A DNA stretch of 64,000 nucleotides, taken from Rippkaea orientalis PCC 8801 (GTDB lineage: Bacteria > Cyanobacteriota > Cyanobacteriia > Cyanobacteriales > Microcystaceae). Position 1 is the first letter of the stretch. Each line of letters starts with the position of its first letter. Below are positions 55,949 through 64,000 of the stretch, one piece after another. The notes beneath the pieces were generated by a model that worked only from the letters and a program-made list of their open reading frames with translations, ran no database searches and was not told where the DNA came from. The stretch spans positions 2,574,097 to 2,638,096 of the forward strand of contig NC_011726.1 in assembly GCF_000021805.1 (NCBI RefSeq), in the 5' to 3' direction. Made by a program: the position numbers and the translations under genes.

Positions 55949-56935
55949 TTAACTCGCTGCGAGATACTCCTTAACATTAGCTCTACGTCTGCGAAGTTGA
56001 GCAAGAGCTTGATGTTCCAACTGACGAACCCGTTCTCGGCTAATATTGAGTTTTTTACCAATTTTAGCCAAAGAGAGTTCCTTCCCATCTTCTAACCCAA
56101 AGCGAAGAATGAGAACTGATCGCTGTTGGGGGGTTAATTCCTCCATCAAGTTCTTGAGGTCTTGGCGGAGTAACTCTTGGGTAATATATTGATCAGGGGA
56201 AGCCTCGTGATCTTCTAATAATTCCGAGAGTTCCGTATCTTGATTATCTCCCACCCGCACATCTAGGGAAATGGGTTGACGTGCCATGCTTAAACATTCC
56301 CGAATTTGAGACGGCTCAATTTCAAGTACCGCCGCAATTTCAGCCGGAGTAGCACTGCGTCCTAGTTTTTGCGAAAGTTCTCGTTGGGTTTTCTTAATTT
56401 TATTGAGTTTTTCAGTGATATGAATGGGCAAACGAATGGTACGAGCCTGTTGTGCGATCGCCCGGGTAATCGCTTGGCGAATCCACCAATAAGCGTAGGT
56501 TGAGAATTTATAGCCTTTGGTTGGGTCAAATTTCTCCACTCCCCGTTCTAATCCTAGGCTTCCTTCTTGAATTAGGTCGAGAAATTCCATGTTGCGCTTC
56601 TGGTATTTCTTAGCAATGGCAACCACTAAACGTAAGTTCGCTTCAATCATCTTACGCTTAGCCCGGTTTCCCTGTTCGATGGTTTTTTTGAGTTCAGGTT
56701 CCTTCAAATTAACCGCTTTAGCCCACTCCTTGTCACTCGGTTCAGTGCCTTGCGCTTGAGTGAGTTGGTCTTTCATCTCGAACAGGGACATCATTCTTTG
56801 TACTTGCTTCCCATAAACGATTTCCTGTTCATGGGTTAACAAGGGTACTCGCCCAATTTCATGCAGATAAGTCCGCACCATATCTGCTGAATACATAGGT
56901 TGTTTCGTTTTTGAGTTGACGTTAGCAGTGGGCAT
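55949..56935 (-). CDS. group 2 RNA polymerase sigma factor (SigB-like)
   Basis: 328 residues of the sigma-70 RpoD/SigA family without the long 1.1 region. Region 1.2 is SADMVRTYLHEIGRVPLLTHEQE, region 2 contains NLRLVVAIAKKYQKR and FSTYAYWWIRQAITRAI, region 3 is LNKIKKTQRELSQKLGRSATPAEIAAVLEI, and region 4 has the helix-turn-helix ISRERVRQLEHQALAQLRRRR. The N-terminal extension and size fit the non-essential group 2 factors of cyanobacteria, which control stress and dark responses. SigB is the closest by recall; the subtype needs a tree. The gene has a long (400 bp) upstream leader. Confidence 0.9.
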   Translation of the reverse strand: MPTANVNSKTKQPMYSADMVRTYLHEIGRVPLLTHEQEIVYGKQVQRMMSLFEMKDQLTQAQGTEPSDKEWAKAVNLKEPELKKTIEQGNRAKRKMIEANLRLVVAIAKKYQKRNMEFLDLIQEGSLGLERGVEKFDPTKGYKFSTYAYWWIRQAITRAIAQQARTIRLPIHITEKLNKIKKTQRELSQKLGRSATPAEIAAVLEIEPSQIRECLSMARQPISLDVRVGDNQDTELSELLEDHEASPDQYITQELLRQDLKNLMEELTPQQRSVLILRFGLEDGKELSLAKIGKKLNISRERVRQLEHQALAQLRRRRANVKEYLAAS

Positions 56936-57335
56936 TGGTACGTTACGACTCCTTGAAATCTGCTTTCAAAGTCTTTTTCTATACTTAGCTTTCCCAGAAA
57001 TCAAGTAAATTCATACAGGGGTACTGGAAAAGAAAAACAAAAAGCGTAGTCAGTATGACTTTGGGTTTCTTCAATGTTAACTTATCTGTTTAGACGATGG
57101 CAAGATCCAAAAGGTTCATCATCGTTTAAGAATTTCTAAGTTCGTCAAAAGCTTATCTAATCTTGCTTGTAGCGATTAGAGAGTGATTAACTTAGGTTAT
57201 TCTTCTTCCATAATGATCCATAAATCACTATAATCAAAGGTTTTATCCTATGGGGATTTCCGAACTTTTGGGAAGGGTCGGGAGGTAGGGAGGTAGAGGA
57301 GTGAATAGAACAAGTATATTACTGCTCATTGTCAA
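56936..57335. other. 400-bp leader of the sigma gene
   Basis: No ORF. It holds the sigma gene's promoter and untranslated leader and the 3' flank of the next minus-strand gene (57336). A G-rich stretch (GGGAAGGGTCGGGAGGTAGG near 57271) is the only odd item. I see no riboswitch or tRNA. Confidence 0.5.
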
Positions 57336-57947
57336 TTATACTTTAATCGAACTCGGTTCATCCACTGCGCCGATGATGCGATGACAACCCGAATCCGGTT
57401 TTGCCCATTGATATTGATATTCTTGGGGATTGCCCCAACATAACCCTAAATAGAGTTCAGTTCTTGCTGCATCAATTTCTGCCCATTCTACGTCCTGAGC
57501 AAATTCAGCGATAGAATCCGAGGAAATGGGGCGACGACGGTGGGCAGAGAGCCAAAAATTCATCCCTTGGGTCATTTCCCACCAAAACTTTAATACCGAT
57601 TCCTTGGCGGCCATGAGAATTTCCTTATCGCCAGGAACCGCCACTAATTGATTATGCAGTTCAGGATAACGCAGCGATCGCCCTTGATAACGACAGACCC
57701 GCCAAATAATCCCTGAGACGTTATACTGTCGCTGGTAGTCGTGGACTTGCTGACGAAAATCCTGGTAAGCAAACACTTTACTCACTTTTTGCCAGTCAAG
57801 GGCTTTGGCGATCGCTGGATTAGGAATGCGATCGCTAGAAGGTAGCAAAATCCGTTCTCCTTTACAGGTAGCCCGCAATTCAGTATCCAGGATCTCAATG
57901 AGTTGTTGCGTCGTATAAGTCATTCCTTCAGGAGCAGCTAATAACAA
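57336..57947 (-). CDS. conserved cyanobacterial protein of unknown function
   Basis: 203 residues, no signal or membrane helix. A start at the second Met (MTYTTQQLIEIL, 57923) may be the true one. The protein is rich in Trp, Arg and Tyr in a pattern such as IIWRVCRYQGRSLRYPELHNQL and LKFWWEMTQGMNFWL; this suggests a compact folded domain but I recognise no catalytic motif. It diverges from the homocysteine biosynthesis gene with 94 bp between starts and may share its regulatory region. Confidence 0.7.
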   Translation of the reverse strand: MLLAAPEGMTYTTQQLIEILDTELRATCKGERILLPSSDRIPNPAIAKALDWQKVSKVFAYQDFRQQVHDYQRQYNVSGIIWRVCRYQGRSLRYPELHNQLVAVPGDKEILMAAKESVLKFWWEMTQGMNFWLSAHRRRPISSDSIAEFAQDVEWAEIDAARTELYLGLCWGNPQEYQYQWAKPDSGCHRIIGAVDEPSSIKV

Positions 57948-58041
57948 GACTACAATGGGATGGAAACAGTTATCCTGCCCTAAGTGTATCGAACACTCTC
58001 AAATATTTCATCCCTAAAAGCTTTCCCTCAAATAAATTGCT

Positions 58042-59256
58042 ATGCGTACTATTGCCGAAATTAATGATAAAATCCGTACCTCACAGGTGGTCGTCTGGAC
58101 TGTGGAAGAACTCAAAGCGAGGGTACAAGAAAGCAGCGTTGAAGAAGTATTTAAGCAAGTCGATGTGATTTGTACGGGAACCTTTGAACCGATGGAATCC
58201 TCTGGGGCAATTATTAACTTAGGGCATACTGACCCCCCGATTAAAATTCGTCAGTGTTGGTTAGATGGCGTTCCTGCCTATGCAGCGTTTGGGGCTGTAG
58301 ATCTCTATTTAGGGGCAACAGCCATGGCAGATTATGGCTCAACAGTGGATTTGTCAGAAATCGATAACCGTCAGGGTAATTTGCTGCCAGAACGCGGAGG
58401 GGGTCATGTGATTGAAGATTTAATCGCGGGTAAAGAGGTTCAGTTACGCGCTATTGGCCAAGTTACTGATTGTTATCCGAGGGCTTCTTTCGACACGACA
58501 ATTACCCGTGACACCATCAATCAATTTTATCTCTACAATCCCCGAAATCTTTATCAAAATTTTATTGTTGGGGTCAATGGAGGGGAGCGATCGCTCTATA
58601 CTTACCTTGGACCGTTGCAACCGAGGTTAGGCAATGCAGTTTATTCTAATCCAGGGGCGATCGCACCGTTAATCAATGATCCTGATCTAGCGTTAATTGG
58701 TATTGGGACTCGCATTTTTCTGGGGGGAGGTGTGGGGTATATTGCTTGGGAAGGGACGCAACATTTCCCCTTACAAAAACGCTTACCCAATCGTACCCCC
58801 ATTGGACCGGCGGCGACTTTAGCCTTAATTGGGGATGCTAAACAAATGACTTCCCAATGGGTTCGGGGTTGTTATTTTAATAATTATGGTCCTTCGTTGA
58901 TGTTAGGAGTGGGTATTCCCTTACCTGTATTATCGCCAAAAGTTATCGAACATTGTGCCGTTAAAGATGAAGAAATTGTTGCTCCTGTGATGGATTTTGC
59001 CATTCCCCGTCGCGTTCGTCCAACTTTTGGATTAGTTAGTTATGCTCAACTCAAAAGTGGTCAAATTACCATTGATGGTAAGGCTGTTAGAGTGGCTCCT
59101 TTGGCGAGTATTTCTCTGTCGCGACAAGTGGCAGAGGAACTTAAAAAATGGATTGAAGCAGGGGAATTTTTGTTGACAGAACCGGTTACTTCTTTGCCTA
59201 AAGATCGGGCGTTTATTGCTCAGGATTTATGGGGTTCTCGGATTAGTTTAGAGTGA
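58042..59256 (+). CDS. homocysteine biosynthesis protein, HcyBio family
   Basis: 404 residues of the DUF39/HcyBio family, linked to making homocysteine from aspartate semialdehyde and sulfide without cystathionine. The N-terminal EINDKIRTSQVVVWTVEELKARV, VDVICTGTFEPMESSGAIINLGHT and later IGIGTRIFLGGGVGYIAWEGTQHFP, with Cys in VDVICTGTF and RQCWLDG, match the family. The C-terminal CBS or ferredoxin domains found in many archaeal and bacterial members are absent. The product would feed MetH (9300). Start fits; it stands alone. Confidence 0.88.
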   Translation: MRTIAEINDKIRTSQVVVWTVEELKARVQESSVEEVFKQVDVICTGTFEPMESSGAIINLGHTDPPIKIRQCWLDGVPAYAAFGAVDLYLGATAMADYGSTVDLSEIDNRQGNLLPERGGGHVIEDLIAGKEVQLRAIGQVTDCYPRASFDTTITRDTINQFYLYNPRNLYQNFIVGVNGGERSLYTYLGPLQPRLGNAVYSNPGAIAPLINDPDLALIGIGTRIFLGGGVGYIAWEGTQHFPLQKRLPNRTPIGPAATLALIGDAKQMTSQWVRGCYFNNYGPSLMLGVGIPLPVLSPKVIEHCAVKDEEIVAPVMDFAIPRRVRPTFGLVSYAQLKSGQITIDGKAVRVAPLASISLSRQVAEELKKWIEAGEFLLTEPVTSLPKDRAFIAQDLWGSRISLE

Positions 59257-59391
59257 TATTATTCGATGATAGCAACTTCAAAAGTTTCCTAAGTGATCAA
59301 TTTCGCTATAATAACTCAACGATCTCTAGCATCTTCTCCCAAGCCTCGCTACACTATAGTATGATCGACCTTACTCTTCTAATATTTAGCT

Positions 59392-60999
59392 ATGAAATGG
59401 TCTATTTTAGTTAGAATTTGGCAATATTTTTTAAAATCACGGTTTTTACTGAGGTTTTTAGTTGGATTTTGTACAGTCTTACTGATAAGTTATCCATTTT
59501 CTGCGTTTTCTGCTAGTAAACCCGAAATTAGAGGGGTTTGGTTAACCACCAATGACACCAATACTTTACTCGATCAACCGAAATTAGAAGAAGCGATCGC
59601 TCAATTAAGTCGTCTCAATTTTAATACCATTTACCCTGTGGTGTGGAACTCAGGTTACGCGCTTTATCCCAGTGAAATCGCAAAAAAAGCGGGAATACAG
59701 CCCTTTGTTCATCGCGGGTTACAAGGACAAGATCCCTTGACGGATTTAATCACGAGAGCCCATAATCGAGGGTTATTGGTGCTTCCCTGGTTTGAATTTG
59801 GCTTTATGGCACCCCCTACTTCAGAATTAGCCGTTAAACACCCCAACTGGATCACTAAAAAAAGAGATGGTACACAGACAACCATTAGTGCAGCAGGGGA
59901 AGTCGTTTGGTTAAACCCTTTTCATCCCCAAGCGCAAAAGTTCATCACATCTTTAGTGCTAGAAGTGATGGATTTATATGATGTAGATGGCATTCAATTT
60001 GATGATCATTTGAGCTTACCCAGTGAATTAGGGTATGATTCTTATACAGTTAATTTATATAAGCAAGAAACGAAAAAAGATCCCCCCGCTAATCCGAAAG
60101 ATCCTGCTTGGTTAAAGTGGCGTGCAGATAAATTTACTGCCTACGTCGCCGAATTAAGTCAAGCTATTAAAGCGAAGAAAAGTAATGCTATTTTTTCGGT
60201 TTCTCCTAATCCCTATGATACGGCTTATAGTGGGTATTTACAAGATTGGGTAGCGTGGGTAAGACAGGGATTAATTGATGAGGTGATTGTTCAAGTTTAT
60301 CGTCCTGATTTAGAAAGTTTTGTGAGGCAAATCACTCGTCCTGAAATTCAAGAAGCAAGACAAAAAATACCCACAGGAGTCGGGATTTTAACGGGGTTAC
60401 GAAATCGCCCGATTGGAATGGAATTTATTGAAGAAAAAGTCTTGGCTGCTAAACAAAATGGATTAGGGGTTTCTTTCTTTTTCTATGATAGCCTTTGGAA
60501 TTATGCACCTGAACCTGTGGCAGAGAGACAAGAGAAATTTTTAGCCTTCTTTCGGACTCCGGCGGTACGCAAATTAGAAAGTCCTAAACCCCCAGAAAAT
60601 ATTACTCCTATTGATAATTTTAAACCCAATAAACCGCTAGATACAATAATTCCCAATGATGAGTTAGAAACCTACAAACCCACAGAAACTATCAACCCAA
60701 TACAAGAGTTAAAACCCTATAATCCCCCAGAAAGATTAAACCCACCAGAAAATTTAACCCCCAATACTCCTGCAGACAATCAAATCCCTAAAGATAGTTT
60801 TGAACCCATGGAACCGATAGGAAATGCTCCCATAGAGGGGACTTTTGAACCCACTGAACCGATAGCAGATGATACTTCTCTTGATAAATTTGAACCTTAT
60901 CAACCCAGAGAAAATATACCCCCTCCCCCTGTAACAACTCAACCAGAACAACCCTATCAATATGCAGAAGATGCCATTCCTATCCCTGTTTCTTGGTAA
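59392..60999 (+). CDS. GHL10-type (DUF187) glycosidase with proline-rich tail
   Basis: 535 residues. A signal peptide/anchor (FLLRFLVGFCTVLLISYPFSA) is followed by the family-10-like TIM-barrel domain: EIRGVWLTTNDTNTLL, FNTIYPVVWNSGYALYPS, GLLVLPWFEFGFM, VDGIQFDDHLSLPSE and IDEVIVQVYRP. Catalytic acids typical of this group (DD in IQFDDHLSL) are present. The last ~130 residues are a proline-rich spacer of about 15-17-residue units (FEPMEPIGNAPIEGT, FEPTEPIADDTSLDK, FEPYQPRENIPPPP). It probably acts on cell-wall or extracellular polysaccharide. Confidence 0.85.
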   Translation: MKWSILVRIWQYFLKSRFLLRFLVGFCTVLLISYPFSAFSASKPEIRGVWLTTNDTNTLLDQPKLEEAIAQLSRLNFNTIYPVVWNSGYALYPSEIAKKAGIQPFVHRGLQGQDPLTDLITRAHNRGLLVLPWFEFGFMAPPTSELAVKHPNWITKKRDGTQTTISAAGEVVWLNPFHPQAQKFITSLVLEVMDLYDVDGIQFDDHLSLPSELGYDSYTVNLYKQETKKDPPANPKDPAWLKWRADKFTAYVAELSQAIKAKKSNAIFSVSPNPYDTAYSGYLQDWVAWVRQGLIDEVIVQVYRPDLESFVRQITRPEIQEARQKIPTGVGILTGLRNRPIGMEFIEEKVLAAKQNGLGVSFFFYDSLWNYAPEPVAERQEKFLAFFRTPAVRKLESPKPPENITPIDNFKPNKPLDTIIPNDELETYKPTETINPIQELKPYNPPERLNPPENLTPNTPADNQIPKDSFEPMEPIGNAPIEGTFEPTEPIADDTSLDKFEPYQPRENIPPPPVTTQPEQPYQYAEDAIPIPVSW

Positions 61000-61021
61000 T
61001 CAATAAAATAGATTAAAGCAT

Positions 61022-61047
61022 TAGGGGCGAACACTTGTTCACCCCTA
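61022..61047. repeat. diverged family A palindrome after petH
   Basis: TAGGGGCGAACA pairs with TGTTCACCCCTA around two bases (one mismatch). It shares the TAGGGG...AAC core with family A at 18435, 22194 and 40355 but has a different centre. It lies 34 bp past the petH stop on the minus strand. Confidence 0.8.
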
Positions 61048-61080
61048 GGAAGTTCTATCGAATCATTGAACTGTCGAGAC

Positions 61081-62304
<1,224 letters not shown>

Positions 62305-62551
62305 CTATATGACTCCTAATACTTTTCCAATCATTGCATTCTTTAGCCTACCATTGCGGGTTAGTTTGATGAATAGGGGGAAATTAGGAAAGGAAACCTA
62401 AACCCAGACCAGATCGTGCATTGAGTTTAACTAATTTTAAGGGGAAAAACTGTTAAGCTTGTTTCAGTTTAAGGTTTTTTTCGGAACAATAGACGCTAAG
62501 TCCTTTAAGCTTCTACACTGAGGATAGATTTAGATTCCCTAACATTAGTAG

Positions 62552-62563
62552 GCTTATATAAGC
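62552..62563. promoter_or_regulatory. 12-bp palindrome just before the DUF4126 start codon
   Basis: GCTTATATAAGC is a perfect palindrome ending 2 bases before ATG 62566. It could be an operator or a small hairpin near the ribosome-binding site. Role is speculative. Confidence 0.35.
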
Positions 62564-62565
62564 TT

Positions 62566-63123
62566 ATGATTATTGGCATTTTAGCCGTCCTTTCTGCCTC
62601 AGCAGCAGCCGGAATGAGAATTGCTCTCCCTTTGCTAATTATTGGCTTACTTCACAGTAATTTATGGTCTGAAGTTCCTCTGTTATCAAAAATTCCCCCT
62701 CCTGTCTTGCTAGGAGTACTCACCAGTTGGTCTTTATTTGAATTATTCGGCTCCAAAAAACTCCTCGGACAACGAGTTTTACAATTAATTGAGCTTGTCT
62801 TTTCTCCCTTTGTCGGGGGACTATTAGCGGTTACTGTTGTGAAAATGGGCAATTTTGCCATGGAACCTCTGTGGTTAATTGGTGTAATTGGCGGGGTTTT
62901 AGCCTTGGTTCTAAAATTGGTACAGGTTGGATGGTTTTTTCGATTACGCGGAATCCCTTTTTGGGTAGTTTGTCTTGAAGATTTGATCTGTGTTCTATTA
63001 GTTTTCTTTGCGGTTGAAGCTCCCGAAAATGGCGGATTAATTGCGCTAATGTTATTGTGGTTGGCTATTCGGAGTTCTACAGCTTGGCAACAATGGTATA
63101 GTAAAAGTCAGAAGAAGGAATAA
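62566..63123 (+). CDS. DUF4126 membrane protein
   Basis: 185 residues with about five hydrophobic segments. It starts with IIGILAVLSASAAAGMRIALPLLIIGLLHS, and the motif PPPVLLGVLTSWSLFELFGSKK and FSPFVGGLLAVTVV match DUF4126. These proteins sit in the cytoplasmic or thylakoid membrane with unknown function. The start is set by ATG 62566; a palindrome lies immediately ahead. It is followed 20 bp later by the CYTH gene, likely in the same transcript. Confidence 0.82.
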   Translation: MIIGILAVLSASAAAGMRIALPLLIIGLLHSNLWSEVPLLSKIPPPVLLGVLTSWSLFELFGSKKLLGQRVLQLIELVFSPFVGGLLAVTVVKMGNFAMEPLWLIGVIGGVLALVLKLVQVGWFFRLRGIPFWVVCLEDLICVLLVFFAVEAPENGGLIALMLLWLAIRSSTAWQQWYSKSQKKE

Positions 63124-63143
63124 TCCATACTTAAAACAAAATT

Positions 63144-63623
63144 ATGTCCGTTGAAATCGAACGAAAATTTTTAGTGAAAAGCGATCATTGGCGTTCTTTA
63201 GCAAAGGGAACAGTCTATCGACAAGGCTATATCTTGACTACGAATAAAACAGCAACTGTTCGAGTTAGAATTGTTGGCGATCACGCTTACTTAACCCTCA
63301 AAGGAAAAACCGCAGGATTAGCTCGCTCAGAATTTGAATATCCTATCCCAATAGAAGACGCTAAAATTATATTAGAAACCCTCTGCGATCGCCCCCTAAT
63401 CGAAAAAACCAGATATCGAATACCGCTCAATAATGTTGTTTGGGAAGTCGATGAATTTAGCGGTGAAAATCAAGGATTAATTTTAGCAGAAGTAGAACTG
63501 ATCCATGAAAATCAATCCCTAGAATTACCCGATTGGATTGGAGAAGAAGTAAGCGGAGATCTTAAGTATTATAATGTTAATCTCTGCCAAAATCCTTATC
63601 AATTATGGACAACAAAAAATTAA
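63144..63623 (+). CDS. CYTH domain protein, triphosphate tunnel metalloenzyme
   Basis: 159 residues. It opens with the diagnostic EIERKFLV (residues 4-11). The following TVRVRIVGDHAYLTLKGKT gives basic residues, and FEYPI, KTRYRIPL and WEVDEFSGENQGLILAEVEL supply the acidic residues that line the tunnel. Such enzymes hydrolyse inorganic tripolyphosphate or other triphosphates. Spacing to the genes on either side is 20 bp, so it is probably co-transcribed with the DUF4126 gene and era. Confidence 0.93.
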   Translation: MSVEIERKFLVKSDHWRSLAKGTVYRQGYILTTNKTATVRVRIVGDHAYLTLKGKTAGLARSEFEYPIPIEDAKIILETLCDRPLIEKTRYRIPLNNVVWEVDEFSGENQGLILAEVELIHENQSLELPDWIGEEVSGDLKYYNVNLCQNPYQLWTTKN

Positions 63624-63642
63624 CAAAACTTGCGGATAACTA

Positions 63643-64000
63643 ATGACTGAACAAATCAATCAACTATCCTTATCATCAATTCCCATCGCTCCAGAGGGCT
63701 TTAAGTCTGGTTTTGTTGGCATTATTGGTCGTCCCAACGTGGGAAAATCCACCCTAATGAATCAATTAGTTGGACAAAAAATAGCCATTACTTCACCTGT
63801 TTCCCAAACAACTCGTAATCGTCTAAGAGGAATTTTAACCACCGAAGAAGCACAAATAATTTTTGTCGATACCCCAGGCATTCATAAACCCCATCACCAA
63901 CTCGGAAAAATCCTGGTACAAAACGCCGAAGCGGCTATCAATGCCGTCGATATTATCCTAGTAGTCGTTGACAGTTCCATCGAAGCCGGAGGAGGCGATC
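63643..64000 (+). CDS. era: GTPase Era, 5' part (runs off window)
   Basis: The frame from ATG 63643 gives 119 residues: [22 protein letters not shown] (G1), [15 protein letters not shown] (G2/switch I), [16 protein letters not shown] (G3) and [18 protein letters not shown]. This is the Era GTPase, which binds 16S rRNA and helps small-subunit assembly. The KH domain is beyond the window. It has 19 bp from the CYTH stop, consistent with one transcript. Confidence 0.96.
   Translation, partial: MTEQINQLSLSSIPIAPEGFKSGFVGIIGRPNVGKSTLMNQLVGQKIAITSPVSQTTRNRLRGILTTEEAQIIFVDTPGIHKPHHQLGKILVQNAEAAINAVDIILVVVDSSIEAGGGD

Overview
The window looks like chromosome from a unicellular cyanobacterium, probably of the Cyanothece/Crocosphaera/Rippkaea type (genus is inference). 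The evidence is photosynthesis-specific genes (a CyanoP lipoprotein of photosystem II, petH ferredoxin-NADP reductase with its phycobilisome-linker domain, menG for phylloquinone), AT-rich coding sequence, at least 25 copies of the HIP1 octamer GCGATCGC, and many cyanobacterial families (Uma2, DUF29, pentapeptide repeats, PEP-CTERM proteins, cyanoexosortase). It is mostly ordinary core genome with mobile debris and dispersed palindromic repeats between genes.

Layout. 1-9300: a cut-off tldD, a CHAD protein, a 3'(2'),5'-bisphosphate nucleotidase, a decayed PEP-CTERM gene beside a duplicated copy of the nucleotidase 5' end, an intact PEP-CTERM protein with five perfect 12-residue repeats, then recJ overlapping a MATE transporter. 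9300-18400: metH, menG, an SRPBCC protein, a DUF29 protein, a second PEP-CTERM protein, a dead IS630-type element with visible ends, coaE. 18400-24640: a double zinc-ribbon protein, a phosphoketolase-like ThDP enzyme, a protein kinase that ends exactly at a palindromic repeat, tRNA-Arg(CCG), a pentapeptide protein and a broken C5 DNA methyltransferase.

24640-39300 is the most coherent block: an OppC-like permease, a DegT aminotransferase, cyanoexosortase A and its partner protein, an SLBB polysaccharide export protein and a Wzc-like chain-length/BY-kinase protein, all on the + strand. This looks like an exopolysaccharide export module coupled to PEP-CTERM protein sorting. The two intact PEP-CTERM proteins in the window are candidate substrates. 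After a Uma2 nuclease and a tandem histidine phosphatase come two GT-C type membrane glycosyltransferases and a CPBP protease, closely spaced and probably co-transcribed.

39500-64000: small membrane proteins, a type IV pilin, an AI-2E transporter, an LCP cell-wall ligase overlapping a lumenal pentapeptide protein, lepA, a TPR protein, CyanoP, maf, cobO, a YoeB-type toxin with a composite antitoxin, a group 2 sigma factor whose terminator stem is built from two HIP1 sites, a homocysteine-biosynthesis protein, a GHL10 glycosidase with a proline-rich repeat tail, petH, a DUF4126 protein, a CYTH protein and the start of era. HcyBio could feed homocysteine to B12-dependent MetH, and CobO makes the adenosyl form of B12; these genes are scattered, not an operon.

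I found no CRISPR array, prophage, rRNA or convincing riboswitch. The most notable items are the exosortase/EPS module, the truncated atypical kinase, the composite TA antitoxin, the HIP1-built terminator and the decaying PEP-CTERM/nucleotidase duplication.
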